From G958296245 sp965262055 (GTDB lineage: Bacteria; Chloroflexota; Dehalococcoidia; Lucifugimonadales; G958296245): a stretch of DNA of 64,000 nt. Every line of letters begins with the position of its first letter. Position 1 is the stretch's first letter. The DNA lies in NCBI GenBank assembly GCA_965262055.1, contig CBDHEI010000002.1, positions 930,001 to 994,000 on the forward strand, written 5' to 3'. The notes below the pieces were generated by a model, which saw only the letters and a list, made by a program, of their open reading frames with translations, was not told the origin of the DNA and made no database searches. The position numbers were made by a program, and so were the translations under genes. Below, piece after piece: positions 8,152 to 15,729 of this stretch.

Positions 8152-9494
8152 AGGCTCCCATCCGTTCTTTCGAACAGGCTGTCCAGTATTTTGTACCCCA
8201 TTCTGAGGGGGATTGCAGCATGGGCATTGCTTCGAACAAGAGGCGCGAAGCCGTCTCGATAAAGGTGAGTGTATAGGCTATCGATGATATTCAGGGCCTC
8301 ATTCAATCTAGGAAACACATCTGGACCTGTGCTGTTCTTTTCCCTGCCTTCGTCGTTAACAATAGGAGTCATCACCACGGCGTGCTGGCCCATCGCGTTC
8401 TTGTACATGAGCTTTCGACCATAGTATACGGCCTCCCCATAGGCTTTCTCAGTAGTGTTAGGATTAATTTGCCGGTAGATGTAATCAGTAGTTGGCACTA
8501 GGATGGTGCCATTGGCCAGTCGCTGCCGCGGACCCTCAGTGCGCAGCCAATCTAGGTCCTCGAAGTGATCGACGAACTCACCAGTCTTCTCGATTCCGAT
8601 AAGTAGTAGTCCGCGTCGCCCTTGCGTTAGAAGATCTTGGTGAATTTTCTCGATCTCGTCCTGGATGTGTCCCTTAAGCCAAGCTGGCATCCCGAAGATG
8701 GCTAGGGGTCCATCCATGATGAAGGCAACGTCGTCGAAGATCGCTACATCGCTTTTTTGGTGGAAGTATCTGAGGATGTTGACTAAGAGAAGGTGCTCAG
8801 CGACTTGGCGGAAGGCCGTGAACGCCTGTTGGCTGCTCATGTTGTCATGGAAACGTTCTTGCAGGCGGAGACTATCGGTAGGATAGATAGATTCTTGTTG
8901 GTTGCAGTCGCAGAGGGTGTCAATGTCAGGGCGTTGGAGACGCCTGTCGCAATCTACGATAGGGCATTGGAAGGTCGAGCCCGAGGCGCGAGCATCCCTT
9001 GTGATCGTCAAGAACGTATCGAGTAGGGATTCGTGGTCGGGGTCAAGCTTGAAGTCGAACTCTTTCCTCACGGTCCAGCGGAAGAACTTGCTTGGCGAGT
9101 CCTGGGCGTTGGTTCTTCCAACGACGTTAGGGCCAGGTAGGACGGCGCTCAAGGTTTTCACAGTTTCCATGTCACGAAGTTGACTAGGGCTGGGAATATC
9201 ATCGCGCCCTATCAGGCGGAGTTCATCCGTTTTGATCACAACACCGGCTAGATTTACCAGCGCGGCTTCCGCTTTAGGGAATCCATTCTGCACTTGGCGG
9301 GTAACATCTGAACCGTCGATTGCGATGATCCTATTGACTGAGTCGGCCGATCTCTCTATGGACAATGAGGGTGGGAACTCGTGAGGCTGTGGGGCATTGC
9401 GTATTAGTATCTCTCCTCGAAACTGCTTCACACTCTCATTGTCAAGCAGTCTCCAGAGCGACTCGCCGGTTGCGTACTCGTTTTCGTAGGGCAA
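8148..9494 (-). CDS. NurA-domain nuclease
   Basis: This is a 448-residue protein. The first NurA acidic motif is at about residues 56-62 (RIIAIDGSDV), followed by PKAEAALVNLAGVVI, which matches the RNase-H-like NurA fold. The C-terminal segment GFAPLVRSNAHAAIPL fits the conserved terminal histidine region. NurA proteins are Mn-dependent 5'-3' nucleases that work with the HerA pump. The start is TTG at 9494, 18 bp after the herA stop. The long middle part (about 130-400) contains Cys/His positions (CPIVDCDRRLQ and CDCNQQ, about 200-225) that could bind zinc; this is inference. Confidence 0.82.
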   Translation of the reverse strand: MPYENEYATGESLWRLLDNESVKQFRGEILIRNAPQPHEFPPSLSIERSADSVNRIIAIDGSDVTRQVQNGFPKAEAALVNLAGVVIKTDELRLIGRDDIPSPSQLRDMETVKTLSAVLPGPNVVGRTNAQDSPSKFFRWTVRKEFDFKLDPDHESLLDTFLTITRDARASGSTFQCPIVDCDRRLQRPDIDTLCDCNQQESIYPTDSLRLQERFHDNMSSQQAFTAFRQVAEHLLLVNILRYFHQKSDVAIFDDVAFIMDGPLAIFGMPAWLKGHIQDEIEKIHQDLLTQGRRGLLLIGIEKTGEFVDHFEDLDWLRTEGPRQRLANGTILVPTTDYIYRQINPNTTEKAYGEAVYYGRKLMYKNAMGQHAVVMTPIVNDEGREKNSTGPDVFPRLNEALNIIDSLYTHLYRDGFAPLVRSNAHAAIPLRMGYKILDSLFERTDGSL

Positions 9495-9512
9495 GATGGT
9501 TGTCTCTTTCAG

Positions 9513-11693
9513 TCAGACCAGTTGAGACCCGGGACCGTTGCTGGTTGCTGGCCCTTGAGGGGGTGTTGCCTCGAAGAGATCCATCTGTACAGGCACCGTA
9601 TAGTGCCGGGAGTGAGTGCGGACCTTTAAGAAGCCTGCTTCAGACGCATTGATTATGCTTTCCGTGAAGTCGCCGAAATCCTTGTATTTCTTTATCTGAT
9701 TTGTCTCGTCGGTACTGCTCAGATGGGCGATAAACCAGTTCTCGGTGTTCGTCAGGATATTGCGTTGAATGGAGGAAGGTTCCTGTGTCGAGTACACCAT
9801 TCCGACGTTGAACTTTGCACCCTCCTTGGCAAGCCTCGCCCAGATGTTGCTGATGTCGTCCTCGCTGGCCGCGGGTAGCAGGGTATGGGCCTCTTCAGCA
9901 TAGACCACAACCGGTGGGGGTGGCAGCACTTTGCCAGTCACCGCATCTATCTCCGGGTTGATGAACGATCGCTGTTGAGCCTCGAAGAGTCGACGTGAAA
10001 TCCTCTCCGCCGCTTGACGGTTCATCTGTGGATCGCCCAGCAGTTGGTCTACTATCACCAAGTTGCCGTCTCGAACCTGTCTGACGATTGAATCGGCGTA
10101 ATCGCTGGTTGATGACAAATTGTGCCAGATCCGGGTCCTTTGCATTACGCTGATGCCTCGGGTGTCGTCGTATATGCGGAGAAGGCCAAGGAGATGTGTG
10201 TCGCTCCAGTTTCTTCCATCATCGTGCTTCTGGGCGTATGTGGTGTCGAATTTCTTGAACACATCCTTCTTCACCCAAGCGGCGAAGGCGCGACTGAAGT
10301 TCCCGGCCAAATCCCACGACATTTGGCCGGACTCAAGGCGAGAAACGTACTGGTTGAGGGTCGATTCACTACGCATTATATCGCGGAGGCATTTGTTGAA
10401 CAGCCCTCTTGCGTCAGCATACCAGCCCGGACTTTCAAATCCGGCCTCTGCCAGAATTGCCCGATAGAAGAACAGCCGCCGTCTGAGCCTGACGTATTCT
10501 CCTTGCGAGGGTGTGTCGTCCCCGCCAAAAACGTCGGCGGCCATGAACGCCGAAATGTAGCCTCCCGTCTCATCTGCTAGAGCATCGTTGATAATCTGCT
10601 TGCCCTGATACAGGGGCTCTAGGCTGGCTCGGACTCCATCGACATCAGGATCGAAGGACGTAGGCTCGGGCTCTCCATAGAAATTGAACTTCGTAATGTT
10701 ACGATCTGGATCATTGGGGTGTGTATAGGAGCCGTATGTCTGGACCTCGGCCACCGCGCCAGCGACTTCGTGTTGAATGTTGCGCAGGCATCCTTGGTCC
10801 TGAGGGTTATCGTTGGCGTACTCGCCGTTGGGGTCGAATATGAGCTGTCCTACGCGCTGGCCACCTGATTCGGCACGCAGTTTGAAAATGGCGGCAGCTA
10901 TAATCTTGGTCGTGTTCGATTTGCCCGACCGGGTCATCCCAAATAGGGCCGTCCGCTGAGCTATCATGTCGTCAGCGGTAATCTCCACTGGTACCGATTC
11001 TGGCGTGTCTCGCTTGACGGCAGCGGAGTACCTGACCCTTCCGATCCGGGTTGGAGTCACCTGCGCCTCGTCCGAGCTGCGGTAGTTAACGATTCTTCTA
11101 AGCACCTCGCCATGCGGCTTGTATATCTTCATGCCCTGACCGGCATAGAAGTTGTCGAGATCGCCCCCGAAATGCAATCGCCATTCACCCTGGGGCGGAT
11201 CCTCCTGGTACATCGTGAAGGTACCCAAGACACGACATTTCGCTCCAGAGTACCTGAGCATATCAAGAGTGAACTGATCAGTATGAACAGATTCATCATA
11301 GTTCTGCCCTGTGTCATGGGCTCTTTTCACGGCTTCGAGTCGCGCTTTTTCCACGTCAATGTCTGAGCGTAGTGGCACACCACCCGTCACCCTAAGCAGT
11401 ATCAGTGCCATCCGTTCGTAGGTCGGATCAGTGATTTCTGGCTCTTCCGGCGTGATACGGGTAGCCAATAGGAGGCAGCCGTGGGGTATTCCATCCACAA
11501 TGCTCTTGCGGTGGTCGTGAATGAGAATGTTGGCTGACCCATACTCAAGGCTGATGAGGTCTCCAACGTACCTTTCAGGATCTACTAGGCTGGTCAGTTG
11601 TTTGACGGCCGCCTTGGCTCTGTCGGCTTGCCAGTCATCGTGTACGCCAACAAGGAACCCTCCATCAGTTGCTTGCTGATTGTCGGTAGTCAC
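9513..11693 (-). CDS. HerA-like hexameric DNA-pumping ATPase
   Basis: The protein has 726 residues. An N-terminal HAS-barrel-like beta region (about 20-220) is followed by the ATPase core with Walker A FGMTRSGKSNT (about 251-261), the family signature LIFDPNGEY, Walker B VVVYAEEAHTLLP, and late sensor/Arg-finger region YSTQEPSSI. HerA belongs to the FtsK-HerA superfamily and forms hexamers that translocate duplex DNA to partner nucleases. The GTG start has AGGAGG at good spacing and a promoter about 60 bp upstream. It is the first gene of the herA-nurA-methyltransferase operon. No Mre11 or Rad50 gene is nearby. Confidence 0.92.
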   Translation of the reverse strand: MTTDNQQATDGGFLVGVHDDWQADRAKAAVKQLTSLVDPERYVGDLISLEYGSANILIHDHRKSIVDGIPHGCLLLATRITPEEPEITDPTYERMALILLRVTGGVPLRSDIDVEKARLEAVKRAHDTGQNYDESVHTDQFTLDMLRYSGAKCRVLGTFTMYQEDPPQGEWRLHFGGDLDNFYAGQGMKIYKPHGEVLRRIVNYRSSDEAQVTPTRIGRVRYSAAVKRDTPESVPVEITADDMIAQRTALFGMTRSGKSNTTKIIAAAIFKLRAESGGQRVGQLIFDPNGEYANDNPQDQGCLRNIQHEVAGAVAEVQTYGSYTHPNDPDRNITKFNFYGEPEPTSFDPDVDGVRASLEPLYQGKQIINDALADETGGYISAFMAADVFGGDDTPSQGEYVRLRRRLFFYRAILAEAGFESPGWYADARGLFNKCLRDIMRSESTLNQYVSRLESGQMSWDLAGNFSRAFAAWVKKDVFKKFDTTYAQKHDDGRNWSDTHLLGLLRIYDDTRGISVMQRTRIWHNLSSTSDYADSIVRQVRDGNLVIVDQLLGDPQMNRQAAERISRRLFEAQQRSFINPEIDAVTGKVLPPPPVVVYAEEAHTLLPAASEDDISNIWARLAKEGAKFNVGMVYSTQEPSSIQRNILTNTENWFIAHLSSTDETNQIKKYKDFGDFTESIINASEAGFLKVRTHSRHYTVPVQMDLFEATPPQGPATSNGPGSQLV

Positions 11694-11752
11694 TCTGTGG
11701 CCCTCCTAAGTTGACCAGTTGACAGGCGTTCCTAGCATCGTTGCTCTTACGA

Positions 11753-11781
11753 ATGGTAAGCTCAGCTTAGCTCACAGTCAA
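11753..11781 (-). promoter_or_regulatory. Promoter of the herA-nurA-methyltransferase operon
   Basis: On the minus strand TTGACT (11776-11781) and TACCAT (11753-11758) are separated by 17 bp, about 60 bp before the herA GTG. The leader contains the tandem hexamer GTCAAC-TG-GTCAAC (11710-11723), a possible operator. Confidence 0.5.
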
Positions 11782-11798
11782 ACACGCGATCGGGTGAG

Positions 11799-11972
11799 AT
11801 GTCAGTCCCAGTACGAATCCGTGTGATGCGACCAGCCGACGAGCCTCAGGCAGCGGCTCTCTGGAAGGGTATGGGCCCGTACCGTCCCGGAGACGAAACC
11901 GAAGTCGAGGCGATGTACGAGAGGGCGAATCACGCGAAGGATACGGGAGACAGGAGTGGGAGCCTGCCCTGA
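11799..11972 (+). pseudogene. Truncated N-terminus of a GNAT-like protein, cut by a repeat
   Basis: A 57-codon frame starts at ATG 11799. It begins MSVPVRIRVMRPADEPQ and continues through ALWKGMGPYRPGDETEVEAM, resembling the first strand and helix of GNAT acetyltransferases (IRPAxxxDxxAxxxLW). It ends abruptly at TGA where the repeat-like sequence CCTGAGCTTGCCGAAGG begins. The codon pattern looks coding. It is much shorter than any GNAT enzyme (about 150 residues), so it is a fragment. The GNAT reading is tentative. Confidence 0.4.
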
Positions 11973-12411
11973 GCTTGCCGAAGGGGTGTCCCCCACGAGT
12001 CCCTCCACGCGCGCGTCCTCAGACCCTCCGTTCGCTGGGATTTGGGCTGGTAACCGCCCTTGATTGCAGCGAACACCCGTGCTATTATTCCTCTATGCAC
12101 ACGCGAGCACATACCACGCTGCCTGGCGGCCAGCACGCGCCCGGAGCCATGTCCCAAAACCGCTCAAACCACCATTTCTGTCGTCCATTTGTGGCCCAAA
12201 GGCGTTCCGATACCTTCCCAAACGTCCCAGGCCCCACATACGAAAGAGGGCACAATGGAACACTTTGAAACGATTTTTCGGCGGGAGGCTCCTCCGGCCC
12301 GGGGTAGACGCCAGCGCCGCATTACCCTGAGCTCGATTGCCCGTCGGATACCCCCACCCTATAATGCGGGGCATCTTAGGAGTATGACCACCCAGCGCTA
12401 GGAGGCGGACG
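11973..12411. other. Non-coding interval with a partial hairpin repeat
   Basis: Nothing gene-like was found between the truncated frame and the next promoter. About 11976-12012 holds AAGGGGTGTCCCCCACGAG, a partial copy of the hairpin-rich repeat found whole at 47421, 59816 and 59984. The rest (12013-12330) shows no tRNA, conserved ORF or long repeat that I can recognise. Confidence 0.5.
12337..12365 (+). promoter_or_regulatory. Promoter of the 12.4-15.0 kb operon
   Basis: TTGCCC (12337-12342) and a perfect TATAAT (12360-12365) are separated by 17 bp. The first gene starts 47 bp downstream behind an AGGAGG ribosome-binding site. Confidence 0.6.
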
Positions 12412-13311
12412 ATGGAGCTTAACACCATTGCGATTCTGAGCCCTGGAGACATGGGCCACGGCGTAGGGAAAGTGCTCGTGGAGCACGGGTACCGTGTGAT
12501 CACGTGCCTCGCCGGCAGGAGCCAGCGCACCAGGGACTTGGCGGCCAAGGCGGGCTTCCTCGACGTTTCATCGCTGGAAGAGATGACCCTGCAGGCCGAC
12601 CTGGTCATGTCCATCCTGGTGCCTGCCGAGGCGGTAGGTGTGGCGAGAGACGTGGCGGACGCAATGCGGGCCGCCGGCACACCGCGACCGTTCGCGGACT
12701 GCAACGCCGTATCTCCCCGATCGGCGTCCGCGATAGCCTCCATAATCAGCGAGGCGGGTGGAGACTACATCGACGGCGGAATCATAGGCGGATCCCCAGC
12801 CGGGGGAGCCGTTCCCCGGATCTACACGTCGGGCCCACGCGCCGGGCTCATGGACGAGCTCGACGGCAAGGGCATTGTCGTCAAGAACCTCGGACCCTCT
12901 ATCGGCAGGGCGTCGGGGATGAAGATGTGCTATGCGTCCATGACGAAGGGGACGAACGCGCTCCGGGTGGCGATGCTGACCGCCGCGGAGTCACTGGGGC
13001 TGTACGACGAGCTCATAGAGGAGCTTGCGTCCAGCCAGGGCGGCCCGCTCTCCGCCATGGAGTCGGCAATACCCGGACTGCCCGCCAACGCAGGGCGGTG
13101 GATCGGGGAGATGGAGGAGATCGCGGCGACCTTCGAATCGGCTGGGGTGACACCCCGGTTCCACCAGGGCGCGGCGGAGATATTCAGGCTTCTGGACTCC
13201 ACGCCGTTCGCGGACGAGAGCCCGGAGACCATCGACCGCAACAGGACCCTCAAGGATACGATTGAAGGGACCGCCATTCGGTTGCCCGGAAGGGCTGGGG
13301 CTGCCGGCTAG
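12412..13311 (+). CDS. NAD(P)-dependent beta-hydroxyacid dehydrogenase-like protein with DUF1932-type C-terminus
   Basis: The protein has 299 residues. Its Rossmann start IAILSPGDMGHGVGKVL carries the GxMGxG-like dinucleotide motif of the 6-phosphogluconate/3-hydroxyisobutyrate dehydrogenase family, although the first glycine is replaced by serine. The substrate motif DGGIIGGSPAGG (about 121-133) corresponds to the family DAPVSGG loop. The catalytic-lysine region is MKMCYASMTKGTNAL (about 170-184). The C-terminal helical part resembles DUF1932. The start follows AGGAGG. It is followed without a gap by the amidotransferase-like gene, so the two are probably one pathway. The substrate is unknown. 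Confidence 0.85.
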   Translation: MELNTIAILSPGDMGHGVGKVLVEHGYRVITCLAGRSQRTRDLAAKAGFLDVSSLEEMTLQADLVMSILVPAEAVGVARDVADAMRAAGTPRPFADCNAVSPRSASAIASIISEAGGDYIDGGIIGGSPAGGAVPRIYTSGPRAGLMDELDGKGIVVKNLGPSIGRASGMKMCYASMTKGTNALRVAMLTAAESLGLYDELIEELASSQGGPLSAMESAIPGLPANAGRWIGEMEEIAATFESAGVTPRFHQGAAEIFRLLDSTPFADESPETIDRNRTLKDTIEGTAIRLPGRAGAAG

Positions 13312-14070
13312 ATGGCAAGGGTCGCGCTGCTAGTCAGACATGCCGAGCCGGAGACGTTGGCGGAGAACTATACGTCGACGCTCGTGGAGCGCGGCATCGA
13401 GATACGCCCCCTCAACGTCTTCGAAGGCGCGCCGGGATTCGAGAAGTTCGATGCGCCGCCCCTGGACGAGGTCGACCTGATCATCGTCCTCGGAGGCCCT
13501 CAGTCGGCCAACGACTGCTACCCGGCGCTGCGGGAGGAGCGTAGGTTGATGACGGACGCCATGGCCTCGGGCGTGCCAGTCTTCGGCGTGTGCCTGGGCG
13601 CCCAGCTAATGGCGCAGGTACTCGGCGGAGAGGTGGCGCCCACGGGCGGGTACGAGTTCGGCCTTCGCAAGATATGGGTCACGAAGGAGGGGAGCAGCGA
13701 CCCGGTGTTCGGCAAGCTGCGCGTGCCCCTGGTGCCGACGCTCCACGGCGAGTGCTTCACCGTCCCTACCGGCGCGGTCGAGCTGGCCTTCGGGTACATG
13801 CTCTGCCGGGACGGGACGTTCAGGAGGCAGAGCCTCGCATTCCGCTACGGCGCCTCGTACGCGTTCCAGTTCGAGCCCCAGCTCACACTCGACGAGCTGC
13901 GGGTCTGGAACAGGGAGCTTGCGGACGACTACGAGAAAATGGGGCCGCTGTTCGATCCGTCGTTCGAGGCGGAGGCGCACCTCCGGGAGTTTGCCGCCTA
14001 TTCTCCGATATACGAGGCGCAGTCGAGGGAGATGCTGGTAGCCTTCCTCGACAACGCGGGACTGGTCTAG
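13312..14070 (+). CDS. Class I glutamine amidotransferase-like protein lacking the His-Glu pair
   Basis: The protein has 252 residues and its ATG directly abuts the upstream TAG. The fold motifs are IIVLGGPQSANDCY (about 57-70, oxyanion region) and the nucleophile elbow VFGVCLGAQLMAQ with Cys94. Where class I GATases have QFHPE, this protein reads AFQFEPQLT, so Glu188 and Gln190 replace the catalytic histidine and glutamate. It therefore either has a different chemistry or lost hydrolysis, even though the cysteine is kept. It sits between two dehydrogenases in one operon. Glutaminase activity should not be assumed. Confidence 0.85.
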   Translation: MARVALLVRHAEPETLAENYTSTLVERGIEIRPLNVFEGAPGFEKFDAPPLDEVDLIIVLGGPQSANDCYPALREERRLMTDAMASGVPVFGVCLGAQLMAQVLGGEVAPTGGYEFGLRKIWVTKEGSSDPVFGKLRVPLVPTLHGECFTVPTGAVELAFGYMLCRDGTFRRQSLAFRYGASYAFQFEPQLTLDELRVWNRELADDYEKMGPLFDPSFEAEAHLREFAAYSPIYEAQSREMLVAFLDNAGLV

Positions 14071-14080
14071 GGAGGGCCAT

Positions 14081-15046
14081 ATGACAGACAGCCGGCTGAA
14101 GTTCGTCGTACCGGGAGACTACCCGCCGCAGATCCAGGGGTCGCCGCACCTGGCGCGCCTCGATCCCTACGGCGACCTCGAGTTGCACCTCGACCGGCCC
14201 GGCAGCATGGAGGAACAGATGGAGCGGGTGAGGGACGCCGAGGTGATCCTCAATACGCGCGGGGCGGTCAAGTGGCCCGCCGAGGCGCTGCGGGCGCTGC
14301 CTAAACTGCGGATGATCTCCACCTGCTCCATAGGCGTCGACATGATCGACATCGAGATCGCGCGCGAGCGGGGCGTCGTCGTGAGCAACCAGCCGGGGCG
14401 CACGGCTCCCGTCGTCGCCGAGCACGTGATCGGCCTCATGTTCGCCGCCGCCAAACGCGCGGCGTTCCAGACAGCCGAGCTGAAGGCGGGTCGCTGGACG
14501 CTGATGCAGAACGTGATGCTCCAGGGCAAGACGCTCGGCATAGTAGGCACCGGCAACATCGGGCGCGAGGTCGCCCGCGTCGCCGGCGCCCTCGGCATGA
14601 GGTGCCTGGCGTGGACGTTCAACCCGTCGCCGGAGCGGGCGCGGCAGATGGGCGTCGAGTTCGTCGAGCTGGACGATCTGCTGCGGGAGTCCGACGTGGT
14701 GAGCCTGCACGTGCGCCTGAGCCCTGACAGCCACGGCATGATCGGCGCCCGCGAGCTCGCGATGATGAAGAGCGGGGCGCTGCTGATCAACGGCGGGCGA
14801 GGAGAGATCGTTGACGAGACGGCCCTCGTGGAGGCCCTGCACTCGGGGCACCTAGCCGGCGCGGGCCTAGACGTCTTCTCCCAGGAGCCGCTGCCGCCCG
14901 ACCACCCCATCCTGTCCTGCGATCAGGTGGTGCTGACACCGCACATCGCCGACCAGACGCCAGAGGGTGTCGAGCTGCTGAACGAGGGCGCGGTCACCAA
15001 CGTCATCGCCTTCCTCGAAGGCCACCCAAACAACGTCGTTACGTAA
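14081..15046 (+). CDS. D-isomer specific 2-hydroxyacid dehydrogenase
   Basis: The protein has 321 residues. The NAD-binding motif is GIVGTGNIGREVARV (about 148-162). Catalytic Arg lies in LLINGGRGEIVDE (about 231-243), Glu in VFSQEPLPPDHP and His in LTPHIAD (about 287-293), so the full triad is present. The family reduces 2-oxoacids to D-2-hydroxyacids or the reverse. A GGAGGG ribosome-binding site sets the ATG, ten bases after the previous stop, making it the third gene of the 12.4-kb operon. The substrate cannot be deduced. Confidence 0.93.
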   Translation: MTDSRLKFVVPGDYPPQIQGSPHLARLDPYGDLELHLDRPGSMEEQMERVRDAEVILNTRGAVKWPAEALRALPKLRMISTCSIGVDMIDIEIARERGVVVSNQPGRTAPVVAEHVIGLMFAAAKRAAFQTAELKAGRWTLMQNVMLQGKTLGIVGTGNIGREVARVAGALGMRCLAWTFNPSPERARQMGVEFVELDDLLRESDVVSLHVRLSPDSHGMIGARELAMMKSGALLINGGRGEIVDETALVEALHSGHLAGAGLDVFSQEPLPPDHPILSCDQVVLTPHIADQTPEGVELLNEGAVTNVIAFLEGHPNNVVT

Positions 15047-15060
15047 GCTCCGCGGGGCCG

Positions 15061-15729
15061 CTACCCTCCCGTTGAGAGCAGTAGCGCCTCGGAGCCCATG
15101 GGGGCGGCGCCGGCGTCGAGCAGAGCTGTCCACATGTGCTCGCCGTACTCGCGCCCGAAGTAGAGGTCGAACCTGGGCACGTCAGAGTCGCGCCTGACAA
15201 GGGCGGCGGGTATCTCGGCCACCGAGGCCTGGGCGCACGTCATGTCGGGGAACCCAATGCTGGACACGTCCAGCTCCGTAAGCGCGGCGAGCACGGAGAA
15301 GGCGTCGGGGCCGACGATCGCGACGCCGGCCAGCCCTGAGGTGACCTCCACGACGTGGGTGTCTTCAGCCAGGCGCGAGTGGAGGTGCGCGGCGCCTCCG
15401 GCGGGGCTGAGCGCCCAAACTTCGTCCCGCGCCATGCGCGCGATCAGGGCGCCGTCGGCCCATGCGGTGCGGCGGACCCCGGGTGCGGCGTCGAGGCCTA
15501 AGGCCGCATTCAGGGCAGCGTCCATGTCGTCCGCGTAGACGACCAGCTTGCCGGTGGAGCTGACGTCGCACATCCCGGCGGAGCCCCGCGCCCGGTCAAC
15601 CTCCTCGCCTGTGGAGGTGTAGCGGGACGGGAGCAGCCAACCGTCGAGCTCGGCCATCTCCGCGCCGGCGCGGCTGTGCATATCGTGCATGGGGCTAAGC
15701 CCGACCGGAGGTCTGCTAACAGCGGTCAT
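15061..15729 (-). CDS. soxG: GcvT-fold / sarcosine oxidase gamma-like subunit
   Basis: This 222-residue protein starts at ATG 15729, which overlaps the soxA stop (ATGA). It reads SPMHDMHSRAGAEMAELDGW, then VDRARGSAGMCDVSSTGKLVV, a GcvT/YgfZ-like folate-binding fold, and near the end FGREYGEHMWTALLDAGAAP. Heterotetrameric sarcosine oxidase has a gamma subunit of about this size and position. It is shorter than full GcvT (about 360). A longer open frame to 16737 is the antisense shadow of soxA. The gamma assignment rests mainly on gene order. Confidence 0.75.
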   Translation of the reverse strand: MTAVSRPPVGLSPMHDMHSRAGAEMAELDGWLLPSRYTSTGEEVDRARGSAGMCDVSSTGKLVVYADDMDAALNAALGLDAAPGVRRTAWADGALIARMARDEVWALSPAGGAAHLHSRLAEDTHVVEVTSGLAGVAIVGPDAFSVLAALTELDVSSIGFPDMTCAQASVAEIPAALVRRDSDVPRFDLYFGREYGEHMWTALLDAGAAPMGSEALLLSTGG

